The notes under the pieces: generated by a model
Databases searched by the model: none
What the model was told of the DNA's origin: nothing
The model's input: only the letters and a program-made list of their open reading frames with translations
From: Saccoglossus kowalevskii
Taxonomy: Eukaryota; Hemichordata; Enteropneusta; Harrimaniidae
DNA: 39,660 bases
Direction of reading: 5' to 3'
Assembly (NCBI RefSeq): GCF_000003605.2
Contig: NW_003153752.1
Span: 125,548 to 165,207, forward strand
Translations under genes and position numbers: made by a program
Shown here: piece by piece, positions 1 to 10,724 of the stretch
Layout of the letters: every line of letters begins with the position of its first letter
How positions within the stretch are numbered: position 1 is the first letter of the stretch

Positions 1-46
1 ACTTTCGAGCGCTCGCAACTGCCACTTTCGAGCGCTCGCAACTGAC
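1..46. repeat. Two copies of a 23-bp tandem repeat
   Basis: Two adjacent 23-bp units each contain the palindromic core GAGCGCTC followed by GCAACTG. Shorter degenerate echoes (CTCGCAACT) continue to about position 90. The window edge cuts the array, so its full length is unknown. Confidence 0.8.
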
Positions 47-90
47 ACATTTTGCTACTTGCTACTCGCAACTCACCACTCGCAACTGGC

Positions 91-1940
91 GTATTTATGC
101 ACCCTTACAAACCTCGAATCCCATAATGTTTTCTGTGGGACAATTCCTTACACTCATGGTTGAAACCCACTACCTCCAACAATGATGTATCAGCAGTTCA
201 TTAAAAAAAATACTTGTTATATCCGGTATGTGTGGGCAGTTTAGTTTACATTTTAGAATTACAAGATAAGACCTTTTTGTCACTTGGAAATAGGATATTG
301 TGTAGAGTGGTAACAAATTATGGCTATTCACCAGGACATCTATTTATTTATTTATTTATTTATTTAAGCGCACACGTGTCTAGTAAATACAATACAGTCA
401 CTAAAAATTGTTGTTTGTAGATAATATTTCAAAGAAAGGGTTTCCACATGTGGAAGTATTGTTACTAAAGACTCATTTACTTGTGTCTACAGATGGCAGC
501 CATTCCACAATTCAATTCAGCAATACATCCGAAATGATTTCATAAAAATATGTTTCATTTAACTAAGACTTTAACAATAATACACCAATAATTGAACAAC
601 ACTAAATGTCAACAATTAATAAAATAAAATTTTGATTTTATTACAAATTACTCAATGTAAATGCCTTTTAAACGAGTTTTAAACCTACTACTTTGAAATA
701 AATTATTTTCTTTTTCAGTACAATTTGTTTGGTTTTCTTAAATTTGTTTAGTTTGTAAGACTGGAATACTGTATTTAAACAGTGTTTAATATTATATAAA
801 TGAATATCTACAAATTAGGAATATAACCTACCATTAAGTCAATGCTGACCCCTTCCCACCGCAAAGAAATAGTAGTAGTTATGGAAACGAGTTTTAATTT
901 TCCGCACACTGTATTAGATAATATCAAGCACTGAGCATGTGCGAGTTAGAGGGAACCATGATAATTAATGTTGAATACTTTTTAGCTATGAATGGATTTT
1001 CCATAAATTGTATGTACAGCCCAAAATATATTTTGTTTGTATATTTCCATTACCAAAAATGAACAGTATGATCCAAATGCTGTTCTTTTTAGCATTGCAT
1101 TTACATAAGCAGAAAATGTTTCTAATAGAGCAAATATAGTGAATATTAAAACCAGGAAATAAAACTTCATTTTTAGGAGAAATATGTGGGCTCATATGCC
1201 TGTCTGTAAAAGTGGTGTACATAATTTAACAGATATTGTCAGTATCTCAGATACTGTTTGATAATATCTTTTCACAGGAAAAAATACCTGGAAATACTTT
1301 CAATATCATTTATCCTGGTAGTTTGGACTTGCAATATTTCTAGACTACTTGTCTTCGTAGTTCATTATATATCAAAACTCAACATTACAATAATAATAAT
1401 TCACTACACTTTTCTATATGGTATGGCAAAGCAAATCTGATTATTGTGTCGTTTTTGTGCACCCCCATTAATTAGAGAGGTATTGTTGCAGTACACATTG
1501 ACACATCCTGGCAAGAAGCATTTGATTGTACTTGTAATTTCAGAAGTGATCATTGTACACTCAAATGTGCAGATCTGCTCTGTGTGACGCAAACACGTTG
1601 AGATAGATAAACAAATGAATGTCATAATTATGAGCTATAATGGATCATTTTGTTGTAACTTTGGTTTTCTGTACATGGCATTGGTTGTGGGAATTGTACT
1701 GATTTGTGAGAAAAGTTGTGTTCTGACAAAGTTGGTACTTTTTAAAAGAAAAATCACCTTTATTGCTTGTGAAAATTTTTAATTGAATTCTTGTACTAAG
1801 TCATGCATATTTTATATGTACATATAGCTCACAATCTCCTGTCTTAAACCAGGTTACATGTCTTTAGTTTGTAAAAGCATTTAAAGAGTTATTGAGGTTT
1901 TATAAACGTAAATAAACATCTCCACTTTGTTTACATTTCT
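91..1940. other. Non-coding stretch with a TATT microsatellite
   Basis: I see no gene in this 1.85 kb. The only clear structure is a (TATT)n run of about 27 bases at 340-366. All open frames are short, unsupported by splice sites and AT-driven. Confidence 0.6.
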
Positions 1941-2017
1941 ATAGAGCTGAGTCGATTCTGCCCTTGGTAGCCCCTTCGCTGTGCATGCACTTATCAAATG
2001 GCTTATCTGAGTGATTG

Positions 2018-2082
2018 CCCGTCGTCGTCCGTCGTCCGTCGTCGGCGTCCGTCTGCGTCCGTCGTCGTCCGTCGTCCGTGTC
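2018..2082 (+). repeat. GTC-rich microsatellite
   Basis: Imperfect GTC/GTCC repeats occupy this stretch on the plus strand. They sit between the 5' end and the tandem blocks of the Helentron-like element, the position of the microsatellite in DINE-1/HINE elements. Confidence 0.85.
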
Positions 2083-2089
2083 AATGTTT

Positions 2090-3345
2090 TACTTTTTCAA
2101 CTTCTTCTTGAAAAGTACAAGCCTGAATGCTTTGATACTTGGTGTATATGTACCTTGGGTAGACCTCTCTCAGATTTGTTCATTTCATGATGATATCTTC
2201 AATTCGCTAATTTTGGTGAATATTTTTGTCATTTTTGGTAAAAAGTGATATTTTCGACTTCTTATTAAAAACCGCAAGTCCAATTGCTTTTATATTACAT
2301 ATATAGGTACTACATGTGGACCTCTCTCAGATTTGTTCATTTTGTAATGATATCTTTAATTCTCTAATTTTGGTGAATATTTTTGTCATTTTTGGTAAAA
2401 AGTGATATTTTCGACTTCTTGTTAAAAACCGCAAGACCAATTGCTTTTATTTATATTGCATATATAGATACTACATGTAGACCTCTCTCAGATTTGTTCA
2501 TTTTGTAATGATATCTTTAATTCCCCAATTTTGGTGAATATTTTTGTCATTTTTGGTAAAAAGTGATATTTTCGACTTCTTGTTAAAAAAACGCAAGTCC
2601 AATTGCTTTGATATTACATATATAGGTACTACATGTGGTCCTCACTCAGACTTGTTCATTTCATGTTGATATCTTCAATTCTCTAATTTTGATGAATATA
2701 TTTGTAATTTTTGGTAAAAAGTGATATTTTCGACTTCTTGTTGAAAACCGCAAGTCCAATTGCTTTGATACTACACATATAGGTACTACATGTGGACCTC
2801 TCTCAGATTTGTTCATTTCGTGATATCTTTAATTCTCTTATTTTAGTGAATATTTTTGTAATTTTTGGTAAAAAGTGATATTTTCGACTTCTTGTTGAAA
2901 ACCGCAAGTCCAATTGCTTTGATATTACATATATAGGTACTACATGTGGACCTCTCTCAGATTTGTTCATTTCGTGATGATATCTTTAATTCTCTTATTT
3001 TAGTGAATATTTTTGTAATTTTTGGTAAAAAGTGATATTTTCGACTTCTTGTTGAAAACCGCGAGTTCGATTGCTTTTATAATACATATATAGGTACTAC
3101 ATGTGGACCTCTTTCAGATTTGTTAATTTCGTTGTGATATCTTCAATTATCTAATTTTGATGATTATTTTTGTCATTTTTGGTGAAAAGTGATATTTTCG
3201 ACTTCTTGTTGAAAACCGCAAGTCCGATTGCTTTTATATTACATATGTAGGTACAACATGTGGACTTCTTTCAGATTTGTCCCGTTGCTTTATATATATA
3301 TATTGTTCATTTTCTAATGATATCTTCAGTTCTTTAATTGTAATG
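2090..3345 (+). repeat. About eight tandem copies of a ~157-bp unit
   Basis: The phrase GTGATATTTTCGACTTCTTG recurs at 2245, 2402, 2563, 2721, 2875, 3032 and 3189, giving spacings of 154-161 bp. A more divergent first unit starts near 2090. Each unit carries ACTACATGTGG, CTCTCAGATTTGTTCATTT and GGTGAATATTTTTGT landmarks. The first and last units are the most diverged, as expected for an array homogenised from the middle. About 2.5 inverted copies lie at 35620-36000. Confidence 0.92.
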
Positions 3346-3442
3346 TGCATTGCTAACAGCGGAGCTATCTCAGCCGATAGGCTGCTTGTTTACATGTTAC
3401 ATTTGCTTTTGACAATCAGATTGATTGTGCAGTATTTCAGCA

Positions 3443-4115
3443 AAATAGTGTTTGCGTTACAATCAAGGTACGTGCTATTAAACGGTGATCAGCATGGTCG
3501 CTTTCGCATGACTGTGTCCTTTGGACACACCACCATTATGGTTGCGCGACGTTCATATATGCGGATCAGCAGACACCGTAGTGGTGGTAGCGTGATATAG
3601 CTCGACTACTGTTTTGTATGTTTCTATTATATCTTGTATATGAAAACAATATATAAAATGACCAAGGGTTTTGTTATTGAGAAGTGAACAAGGTCCTGTC
3701 TAGGGGTTGCGTCATCGGCAATATCTACTGCTTTGTGTAAGTGTCTGAATGTTTATTTTTGCATTTACCACGATTATTATTCGGCAATTTAAATTAACCT
3801 ATTAAATTAATAGTAAAAACTATAAAAAATATATATATACTGTTTCGTTTGTGTATACTTGTTTTTCCCTTAAAAAGTCAAACAGTAGCTGAGTGAAGAT
3901 TATAAATATCTGTCATCAATTGAAAATAGAAGATTTCTTTGTAATCAATACCCTGTCATGTGAAAAGACACATAGTTCATTTTGATTGGTTCTTCACACA
4001 TAGATACATTATTCATGTGGTCGTCACGTAATGCGCAATATTATAATTTGGTAATTCATATCTTTCGTATTTGTGATAATAGTTAGCATGGCCCACGTCC
4101 CAATCGTCAATAAGA
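3443..4115 (+). repeat. Dispersed repeat, copy A (hairpin-bearing)
   Basis: This segment recurs at 7424-7877 in the same orientation. The shared parts are ~3443-3620 (with GATCAGCATGGTCGCTTTCG) and ~3895-4115 (with TTCATTTTGATTGGTTCTTC and GTGGTCGTCACGT). Copy A carries about 260 extra bases (3620-3880) that copy B lacks. A perfect 7-bp-arm hairpin, TGTGTCC-TTT-GGACACA, lies at about 3512-3528. I do not recognise the family. Confidence 0.8.
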
Positions 4116-4277
4116 TGCTAGTGTTATAATATATCCCTTGGTACACCCGATTGTCTTCTTTTTAAAAATTCGATAATTGTGGAGAAGTCGAGCTTTGGTT
4201 GAACAGTGATACGTATACGTACAATTTGAGATTGTCGTGATTGTTGAATAAATTTATTGCATAATACATAGACTTAT

Positions 4278-5080
4278 TAGCCCCACCCGGACAAAGTCCG
4301 GGAGGGGGCTTGTAATTTCGCCTTCGTCAGTCCGTCCGGAGCGATTTCTCGGAGATGGCTGAACCGATTATTTTTTAAACTTAGTACAAAGACATAGTGG
4401 GCAACCATACATGTGCACGTCAATTTATTTTCCGATTCGCTCAAATATGGCCGACTGGCGGCCATTTTTAACGCCAAAATTCAGTAAAATTCGGTTCTTG
4501 TGTGTCCATCGTCATTTCTCGGAGATGGCTTGACCGATTTTGTTGAGACTTGTTAAAAAGACAAAAGGAATCACCCATACAGATGCACGTTGTTTTACTT
4601 TTTTGAAATGATCAAATATGGCCGACTGGCAGCCATTTTGATTGTTAATCATGGCTTTTGTCTGTCCATTGATATTTCTCAGTTTCAATTTAATTAACGA
4701 GCTCATTTGCATATTTAATGAATTTTGAATTTGTGTTGATATCTTGCGAACTAATAGTCTAAATGAGACCAAAGTTGGTATAGACTTACTTGATATGTCA
4801 ATATACGCTATGCAATATTGACTTTCAACTTAATTAACAAGCTCGTTTGCATATTTAATTAATTTTGAATTTTTCTTAATATCTTGTGAACTAATTGTCC
4901 GAATGAGATCAATGTAATAGAGATGTCCTAGCTGTTAACTTTGAATAACATACTTTTGATTTTCAACTTAATCTTCCTACCCGATTTTATACATATACAC
5001 TCAAATCAAACTTTATAATTCATAGCCAACTATAATCACATCTGACAAGTGGGGGCTGTGTCATCTTCAGATGACTTGTT
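4278..5080 (+). mobile_element. Second Helentron-like element, different sequence, same architecture
   Basis: The 5' end carries AGCCCCAC, which starts a strong hairpin at 4279-4310 (arms AGCCCC/GGGGCT and CCGGAC/GTCCGG around AAA). A short GTCCGTCC tract follows. Then come two ~170-bp blocks (TTTCTCGGAGATGGCT at 4345 and 4515, each ending in a GGCCGACTGGC...GCCATTTT phrase) and two ~135-bp blocks (TTGCATATTTAAT phrase near 4710 and 4847). The 3' inverted motif GTGGGGGCT is at 5049-5057, followed by a perfect hairpin GTCATCT-TC-AGATGAC (5060-5075) and CTTGTT. Motif order matches the element at 1968-3391 although the core sequence is unrelated. No coding capacity. Confidence 0.65.
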
Positions 5081-5257
5081 CTAATTGCTATTGATTATTA
5101 TTATGTTGCCGGAGTTGGTAAACAGACTTACAAACTAATACAAAATTATGAATCAAAAACAACAGAATATACGCAGTCTCATCCACTATAATGCATTGGA
5201 ATGTGACGTGAGATTATTCTATGGAAATCACAGGGTTCATCTAGAGGCTTGGCCACT

Positions 5258-5825
5258 GCTGTACAGGGGATAATTTCACGTATTCAAATACAAACCAGCC
5301 TCAGAAATCTTAATCCAATATTGTGTGCTTCAAGGGCAAGGCAAACTCTACTCAATCCATCCCAGAACCTCACTGATACGAAGTGAATGCGCTAACCACT
5401 ATACCATAGCTCAGGCATTGACATATGATGACTTACCTTGTGACTGAAATCTCAGTCAATGACAGTTGCCTGGGTAAGATGAGTCGTTAACCACCCTGGC
5501 CAAGTAATCGAAAAGAGGTATTCAGTAGTATGCGCTTCTGGGTTGGTCTCCTTTTGTATATGAACCACAGTAATCAGTTTATGTTAAAGATTAGTATTGC
5601 GATGTCATGATATAATAGCGCTAGCACTGTGGTAAAGTACCGGGGAAACCCCGTCTCAAGGCCACTGTGGTGCGCTTGGGGTCTGTAACACATAACTTAG
5701 TTTGGTGCATTTGTCGACAAAGTAAACAGAGCTAGTCTGCACAGACACTCATTAGATCAAGCTATTATTTAGATATACACCTCTTATAGACCAATATAAG
5801 ACAAGTTATGATTTAGTATACTGTA
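5258..5825. repeat. Composite dispersed repeat, intact copy
   Basis: This segment aligns over its whole length with 9725-9782 plus 11031-11513. Shared landmarks are CAAACCAGCCTCAGAAATCT, GGCAAACTCTACTCAA, CTTACCTTGTGACTG, GAGTCGTTAACCA-like, TCTCAAGGCCACT and ATGATTTAGTATA. The copies have diverged by many substitutions and small indels. The tRNA-like SINE head (5265-5416) forms the left half on the minus strand. Confidence 0.8.
5265..5416 (-). mobile_element. tRNA-derived SINE head
   Basis: On the minus strand the sequence from 5416 reads like the 5' half of a tRNA. It has a good RNA polymerase III A box, TATAGTGGTTAG (rc of 5392-5403), and a degenerate B box, GGTTCTGGGAT (rc of 5359-5369). 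A non-tRNA body ending near the GGTTTGTATT phrase follows. It cannot be a functional tRNA because no acceptor stem closes. The A-box core resembles tRNA-Asp/Glu, but that is inference. Confidence 0.55.
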
Positions 5826-7420
5826 ATGGAAATCTGTGCATTATTAAACTATGATATTTGTAAACCTAGGTAGACCTTTCGGGTCGCCAGGTAGTGGTGG
5901 AATATTCCACTTCATATATGTATAAGATGTACGCCTATTACAGATATTGGATTGAGTATATAATATCACATGATCATTTTTGATTGACATGTACATGTTC
6001 TGGTCGAGCAGCATGACGTTGATGTGATGGTTCTGTTTTCATCCAAAATCCGTGTGTGAATCGTTTTATTTAGATAATATCGTGAAGTGCTTGAACCGAG
6101 ACTGTACCAGGATCCGCCCGAGAAGAAAGTGCGTGTTGTGTGTCCGCTAAATCACCGTACGACATAGTAGAAAGTGTCGTCGTTTATCGCCACTAAATTG
6201 CTAGGCCGGGTAACGTTCTTTTTGTAATGGAGACCCGAATAAATTCCATTACAATACCCATTATAACGCTTTGATTTTTAAATTAATGAATATCCAAAAT
6301 TCTAAACGCTGCCATTTTGCCAAAACAACCGGATATACATACACTATTAACACGAAACCATTAGCATGACCTGTAGTGACATATCATATCAGTCAATAAG
6401 CAAGCTGCTCTCTGATTGGTCTGAGTGTCAGATCTTAGGTTTGGGTAGCCAATCCGTTAACGGATTAGTAATATTTGATTTTCTTTCCTAGAACATTGGA
6501 TCTTGCCGATTATACAGTGTTTTTAAGGTGGTAAAAATATCAACATATACTATATCAAAATTCATAGAAAAATATCGATGACTCATGAATTAGTGTAGCA
6601 AATTCATAACCCTTTATAAATGTTAGTTTTTTATATAATTATTCAGATCTGCGTCATATTTCTCTTTACCTTCAAATAGATTTATTTTAATTATGTAGTC
6701 ATTTTATTATGTATAGTACATGGTTTGGCACTACATTTAAAAATAATTCAAATGTTTAACTTAAGTTACAATGGCGTCTACGAAAAAAATCTACGAAATA
6801 CGAAAGAATTCTCATGAAAAAGTTCAGACACACGACCTGTATAATTCAATACCATAGCAATTTCTCAAGCGCCAGTTCATGTCTTTTCAAATTAACCTAT
6901 TAATAAACGTAACAAATATACTACTGTGTGTTTTCTGAGTTTGGAACTCACGGCTGACAAACCCTTGTTGAATATTTTAGTCAGAATAAGAACTGTTATG
7001 AATATTTTAAATTGTCAAATTTGATTGGCACGCAATTAATTTCTCCTCCAATTTCTGTGGGTTATTAACTATGTACTCTATTATAGCAAATAAATATGTC
7101 AGATTATATGTACTACGTACATTTTTCAAAAAAAATAGGCAGCTATCCAATAGGAATTAATTTATTTGAAAAAATGAATTAACATTTTATATATATTTTT
7201 TTTTTAAATCTCGTGATACAATGCTGTAATCATGACCCTATGACATCCAACATCATCACGTGCACTGCGATTATTTACAACTATATGTATTGTAATAGAT
7301 ATATGTTTTACTTCAAAACTCACGTTAACGTTAAGCATGGCTATAAAGCAGTCGTATCAGATTTTATGTGTTAGTACATACCCTGGTATCAATGTATATG
7401 CAGACAATATTTATCTGAAA
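5826..7420. other. Non-coding, nothing recognised
   Basis: I see no coding exon, RNA gene or clear repeat boundary in this 1.6 kb. There are poly-A/T runs near 7120-7210 and generic AT-rich sequence. Confidence 0.5.
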
Positions 7421-7423
7421 AAT

Positions 7424-7877
7424 GGTGTCTGCGTTACAATCAAGGTACGTGCTATTAAACGGTGATCAGCATGGTCGCTTTCGCATGACTATGTCCTTTG
7501 GACACACCACCATCATGGTAGCGCGCCGTTCATATATGCGGATCAGCAGACACTGTAGTGGGGGTAGCGAAGGGGGAATGATAGCAAAGTATAGCTTGAC
7601 TACTGTAAGGACATTAAACAGTGAAAACTATAAATACCTGTGACTTTCTGTCATCAATTGAAAATAAAAGATTTCTTTGGAATCAACACCCTGTCATATG
7701 ACAACAGACATAGTTCATTTTGATTGGTTCTTCACACATAGATACATTATTTATGTGGTCGTCACATTCTTCATGTGGTCGTCACGTGATGCGTTATATT
7801 ATAATTTGGTAATCCATGTCTTTCGTATTTGTGATAACCAACAGTTGACATGACCCACATCTCAATCGTCAATAATT
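7424..7877 (+). repeat. Dispersed repeat, copy B
   Basis: This is the direct-orientation partner of 3443-4115, without that copy's 260-bp middle. The hairpin seen in copy A is weakened here (TATGTCCTTTGGACACA). Copy B carries its own small duplication of TTCATGTGGTCGTCAC near 7765-7790. The two copies flank 3.3 kb of unrelated repeat DNA. Confidence 0.8.
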
Positions 7878-9010
7878 AGACAAAGTATATATTGCTGTGT
7901 AAATTGAAGTCATTCAAAAGTGTATTCGACTTAAAATGGTAAATCAACTCCACTTGTTATGTAAAGCGGACAAACGCTGGCAGAAACATCCCGCCAAACC
8001 CTTCAATTCAATATTGACTTTAATCTATGGATATTAAAAAGAAATTCAATAACTCAAATTTAGTAGAAAAATGCTTTTGTTTCACGAAACATGGCAGATC
8101 ATCATTTATTTACAAACTACTTACTGACATAGAAGATTGTAACATGATGATTTCAAAACGCAGCAGAACATTCCCTTGCATCTTAGATTTACAGTACGGC
8201 TGTTTTGTATATACCGAAACATTCGAACCACTGTCACCTGCTGCAGCCTAAAGTCAAGTTTTTATTGCCCTCTTATTCTTATCCACCCACGTTATTCACA
8301 ACTTTATTGTGTCTGGACTGCATTGATTAACAATACACACCAGCCTTATATGCGTTTAAGCTATAGATATTATATTTGATGAAATATGTAAAGATTGCAT
8401 GTATTATTATTTATTAATGGCCGCCATCTTGTCAACTGTTTGTTTCAGTTATGCCGTTGGGGTAAAAATTATCATGATAAAGCAATATTTTTGCGACGAA
8501 AATTACGCTTGGTACTTCTTGAATGTACCATGAATCACAACACAGCAATAGAATAACTTTATATTACAATTTTGTAAAAAAAATTGCGGTGAATAAATCG
8601 CCGCTTAAACATAGCATCATCAACAGCAGAGGTCCAATAACCACTTTTCTGTACAAAAATACAGGCCATTAAATACTGGCTGCACGCAAAAGAGCACCAA
8701 GATGATAATCTAGCAAAACAGGAATACCTAGAACTAAAACTACCTAATAATATACAGAATAAAAATGGCTAAATGCAATACAATCAAATTTACAAGAAAA
8801 CTCACTAAATGTCATTCACAAAAAATTGTTTAGTAGAAAACAAAAGTGTCAAATCAATAACATCTTTTTAGGTGTCTTTAAGTAGAATAGTCATGTCATG
8901 AGTTTACGTTGACCATTGTTATCTTGAATGACCTGATTAATATTAGTTTTGTACTAGTAAACACATTGGTAATAAATAGAGTTGGAAGTTGAAAAGTGAT
9001 TATTTTAAGT
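7878..9010. other. Non-coding, nothing recognised
   Basis: Short open frames at 8027-8379 overlap each other in different frames and show no family motif, so I treat them as chance. No repeat family is identified. Confidence 0.45.
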
Positions 9011-9032
9011 GTCTGTTTTATGTTTCTTTCAG

Positions 9033-9163
9033 GGATTCGTGAAGCATGGACCTATATATTTGAAGTTCATTTATTGTACTGTATGAAGAAAGGCAAAACA
9101 GGGTTTGGAATTTCGACATGTTTACCTGTGATGTTCCCTCTTCCAAGACAAGTTATTTACTGA
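9033..9163 (+). other. Exon-like segment of unknown identity
   Basis: A strong acceptor (ATGTTTCTTTCAG, ending 9032) is followed by a frame that stays open for 42 codons from ATT at 9035 to TGA at 9161-9163. It begins IREAWTYIF and includes KKGKTGFGIS. A second frame is also open for a shorter distance, so coding is not established. It could be the terminal exon or a 3'-UTR exon of a gene whose other exons I cannot find, or a decoy. Confidence 0.2.
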
Positions 9164-9724
9164 TGAATATATCTCCAAGATTGTTTTTTCATGTGTTAAA
9201 ACTGTTACTATTTTATAGGGTTTCTGTGTTTTATTTGTATGTCATTTATATATTGTGTAAATGTGAGTGAATCTTTGAATTTTTCTACAATTTATTTGTT
9301 TCTTTTTGGCGAACTTGTTTAAATATATGACAGACCATTATTTATACGGGATTATGTTTTGATAACGAAAGTTGACCTTAGCATTCAAATGTAGAACAAT
9401 ATTGCAAGGTCATTTTTTAAATTTTAATTAGTTAATATCTCGTTGGATAAGATCGATTTGTTACGAAAAATGAAAGGAAAATTGTTACTAGTTGAAACTG
9501 AAGTTTTGAGACAAATTGAATCGCATGATTACAGAGTGGTGTGAACAAAACTTATATGCTTAGAATTATCTAAATTTATCATCATTTATCAAAGAGGCTT
9601 TATCTAGAAGCTTGACGATTGCCGGACAACTTGTTGAATTAGAAGTATATACAGCAATAATCGATTGACATACATTGTTGATAGGCATTTCTGATAGATT
9701 GTTCGTGGTTAACTTGTTTGAGCG
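9164..9724. other. Non-coding, nothing recognised
   Basis: AT-rich sequence with no supported feature. Confidence 0.45.
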
Positions 9725-9860
9725 AAGAGATAATAATTTCAAGTATTTGAATACAAACCAGCCTCAGAAATCTAAATCCAATTGTGTTATATGATGAGTG
9801 TCGATTAAGATATTGACAAGTCACTCAGTTCTATATCACCAATATATCGTTTTATTCACT

Positions 9861-10112
9861 CTTCACTGTGTTCAACTTATTCACATGAATCACGATAAAT
9901 CAGTCATGTGGTCCTTAATCACAGTTCACATTGGCAATCACAATCACAATCACATAAAATTGTGAAGCAAAATAAAACAATAACAATCTTAAGTACACAA
10001 ATACAATAACATATTATTCTGAATGAGATAGTGCGGTAAAACGCCATCAACGGCTAATACAAGTGCGAACGAATTGGGGTCATAGGTCAGACCAACACAA
10101 CACGACCATTTT
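9861..10112 (+). repeat. 252-bp direct repeat, left copy
   Basis: Essentially identical to 10473-10724. I see one substitution (10085 G versus T in the right copy) before the copies part at an 8-bp indel. It carries a short CAATCA tandem near 9935-9953. Confidence 0.9.
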
Positions 10113-10422
10113 AGGGCTCATACCACTAATTGAATTTCCATAGACGACAATGTTAACATATGACGAGATTGCTATATGAAAATGACGAAGAAAGTTGAAA
10201 ATATGGCTCAAAAATGGGAAATCAACATGCCAGTAATCAACCATATGAAAAAAACTAACATGTTGGCCAGCTCAAACTCTTGCAAATCTCAGTAAACAAG
10301 ACACACCTACTGTATTTGGATTGCACCAAGAGAAATCACTGGAAAAACACCAAGATTAGACATCCATTAACACACAGATAAACCCACAGTACACAGCCGC
10401 TAGTAGTAGCAAAGACACATGT

Positions 10423-10472
10423 NNNNNNNNNNNNNNNNNNNNNNNNNNNNNNNNNNNNNNNNNNNNNNNNNN
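10423..10472. other. Assembly gap (50 N)
   Basis: Exactly 50 undetermined bases, likely a placeholder length. The sequence just after the gap repeats sequence from 0.6 kb before it. Confidence 0.99.
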
Positions 10473-10724
10473 CTTCACTGTGTTCAACTTATTCACATGA
10501 ATCACGATAAATCAGTCATGTGGTCCTTAATCACAGTTCACATTGGCAATCACAATCACAATCACATAAAATTGTGAAGCAAAATAAAACAATAACAATC
10601 TTAAGTACACAAATACAATAACATATTATTCTGAATGAGATAGTGCGGTAAAACGCCATCAACGGCTAATACAAGTGCGAACGAATTGGGGTCATATGTC
10701 AGACCAACACAACACGACCATTTT
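10473..10724 (+). repeat. 252-bp direct repeat, right copy
   Basis: Starts directly at the gap edge and duplicates 9861-10112. A repeat that begins exactly at a gap suggests a scaffolding or allele artefact, or two near-identical terminal repeats of the surrounding insertion that the assembler could not bridge. Confidence 0.9.

Larger units (their letters stand above)
1968..3391 (+). mobile_element. Helentron-like non-autonomous element (HINE/'pearl'-type) with tandem core
   Basis: Read left to right, the element has a degenerate 5' terminal motif (TAGCCCCTTCGCTGT, 1968-1982), a GTC-rich microsatellite (2018-2082), about eight tandem blocks of ~157 bp (2090-3345) and a 3' inverted motif ACAGCGGAGCTA (3356-3367). 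A perfect hairpin CAGCC-GATA-GGCTG (3371-3384) and then CTTGTT follow. In the related copy at 36049-36060 the 5' motif reads TAGCTCCGCTGT, the exact reverse complement of the 3' motif, so the inverted repeat pair is asymmetric and the hairpin lies outside the 3' member. That order (inverted repeat, microsatellite, ~150-bp blocks, inverted repeat, terminal hairpin) is what is known for DINE-1/HINE elements mobilised by Helentrons. No Rep/helicase coding is present, so it depended on a helper. The boundaries are inferred from motifs. Confidence 0.65.

Noticed and set aside
2015-2248. Open frame resembling one at 35825-36190 on the other strand
   Set aside because: Both are translations of the first 157-bp block of the Helentron-like element; block periodicity explains them fully.
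3475-3530. GATCAGCATGGTCGC...CATGAC resembling part of U6 snRNA
   Set aside because: The similarity is confined to about ten bases around AGCATGG. The rest of U6 is absent and the segment belongs to a dispersed repeat.
5340-5416. Possible functional tRNA gene on the minus strand
   Set aside because: The A box is good, but the B box is degenerate and no acceptor stem can close. It is better called a SINE head.
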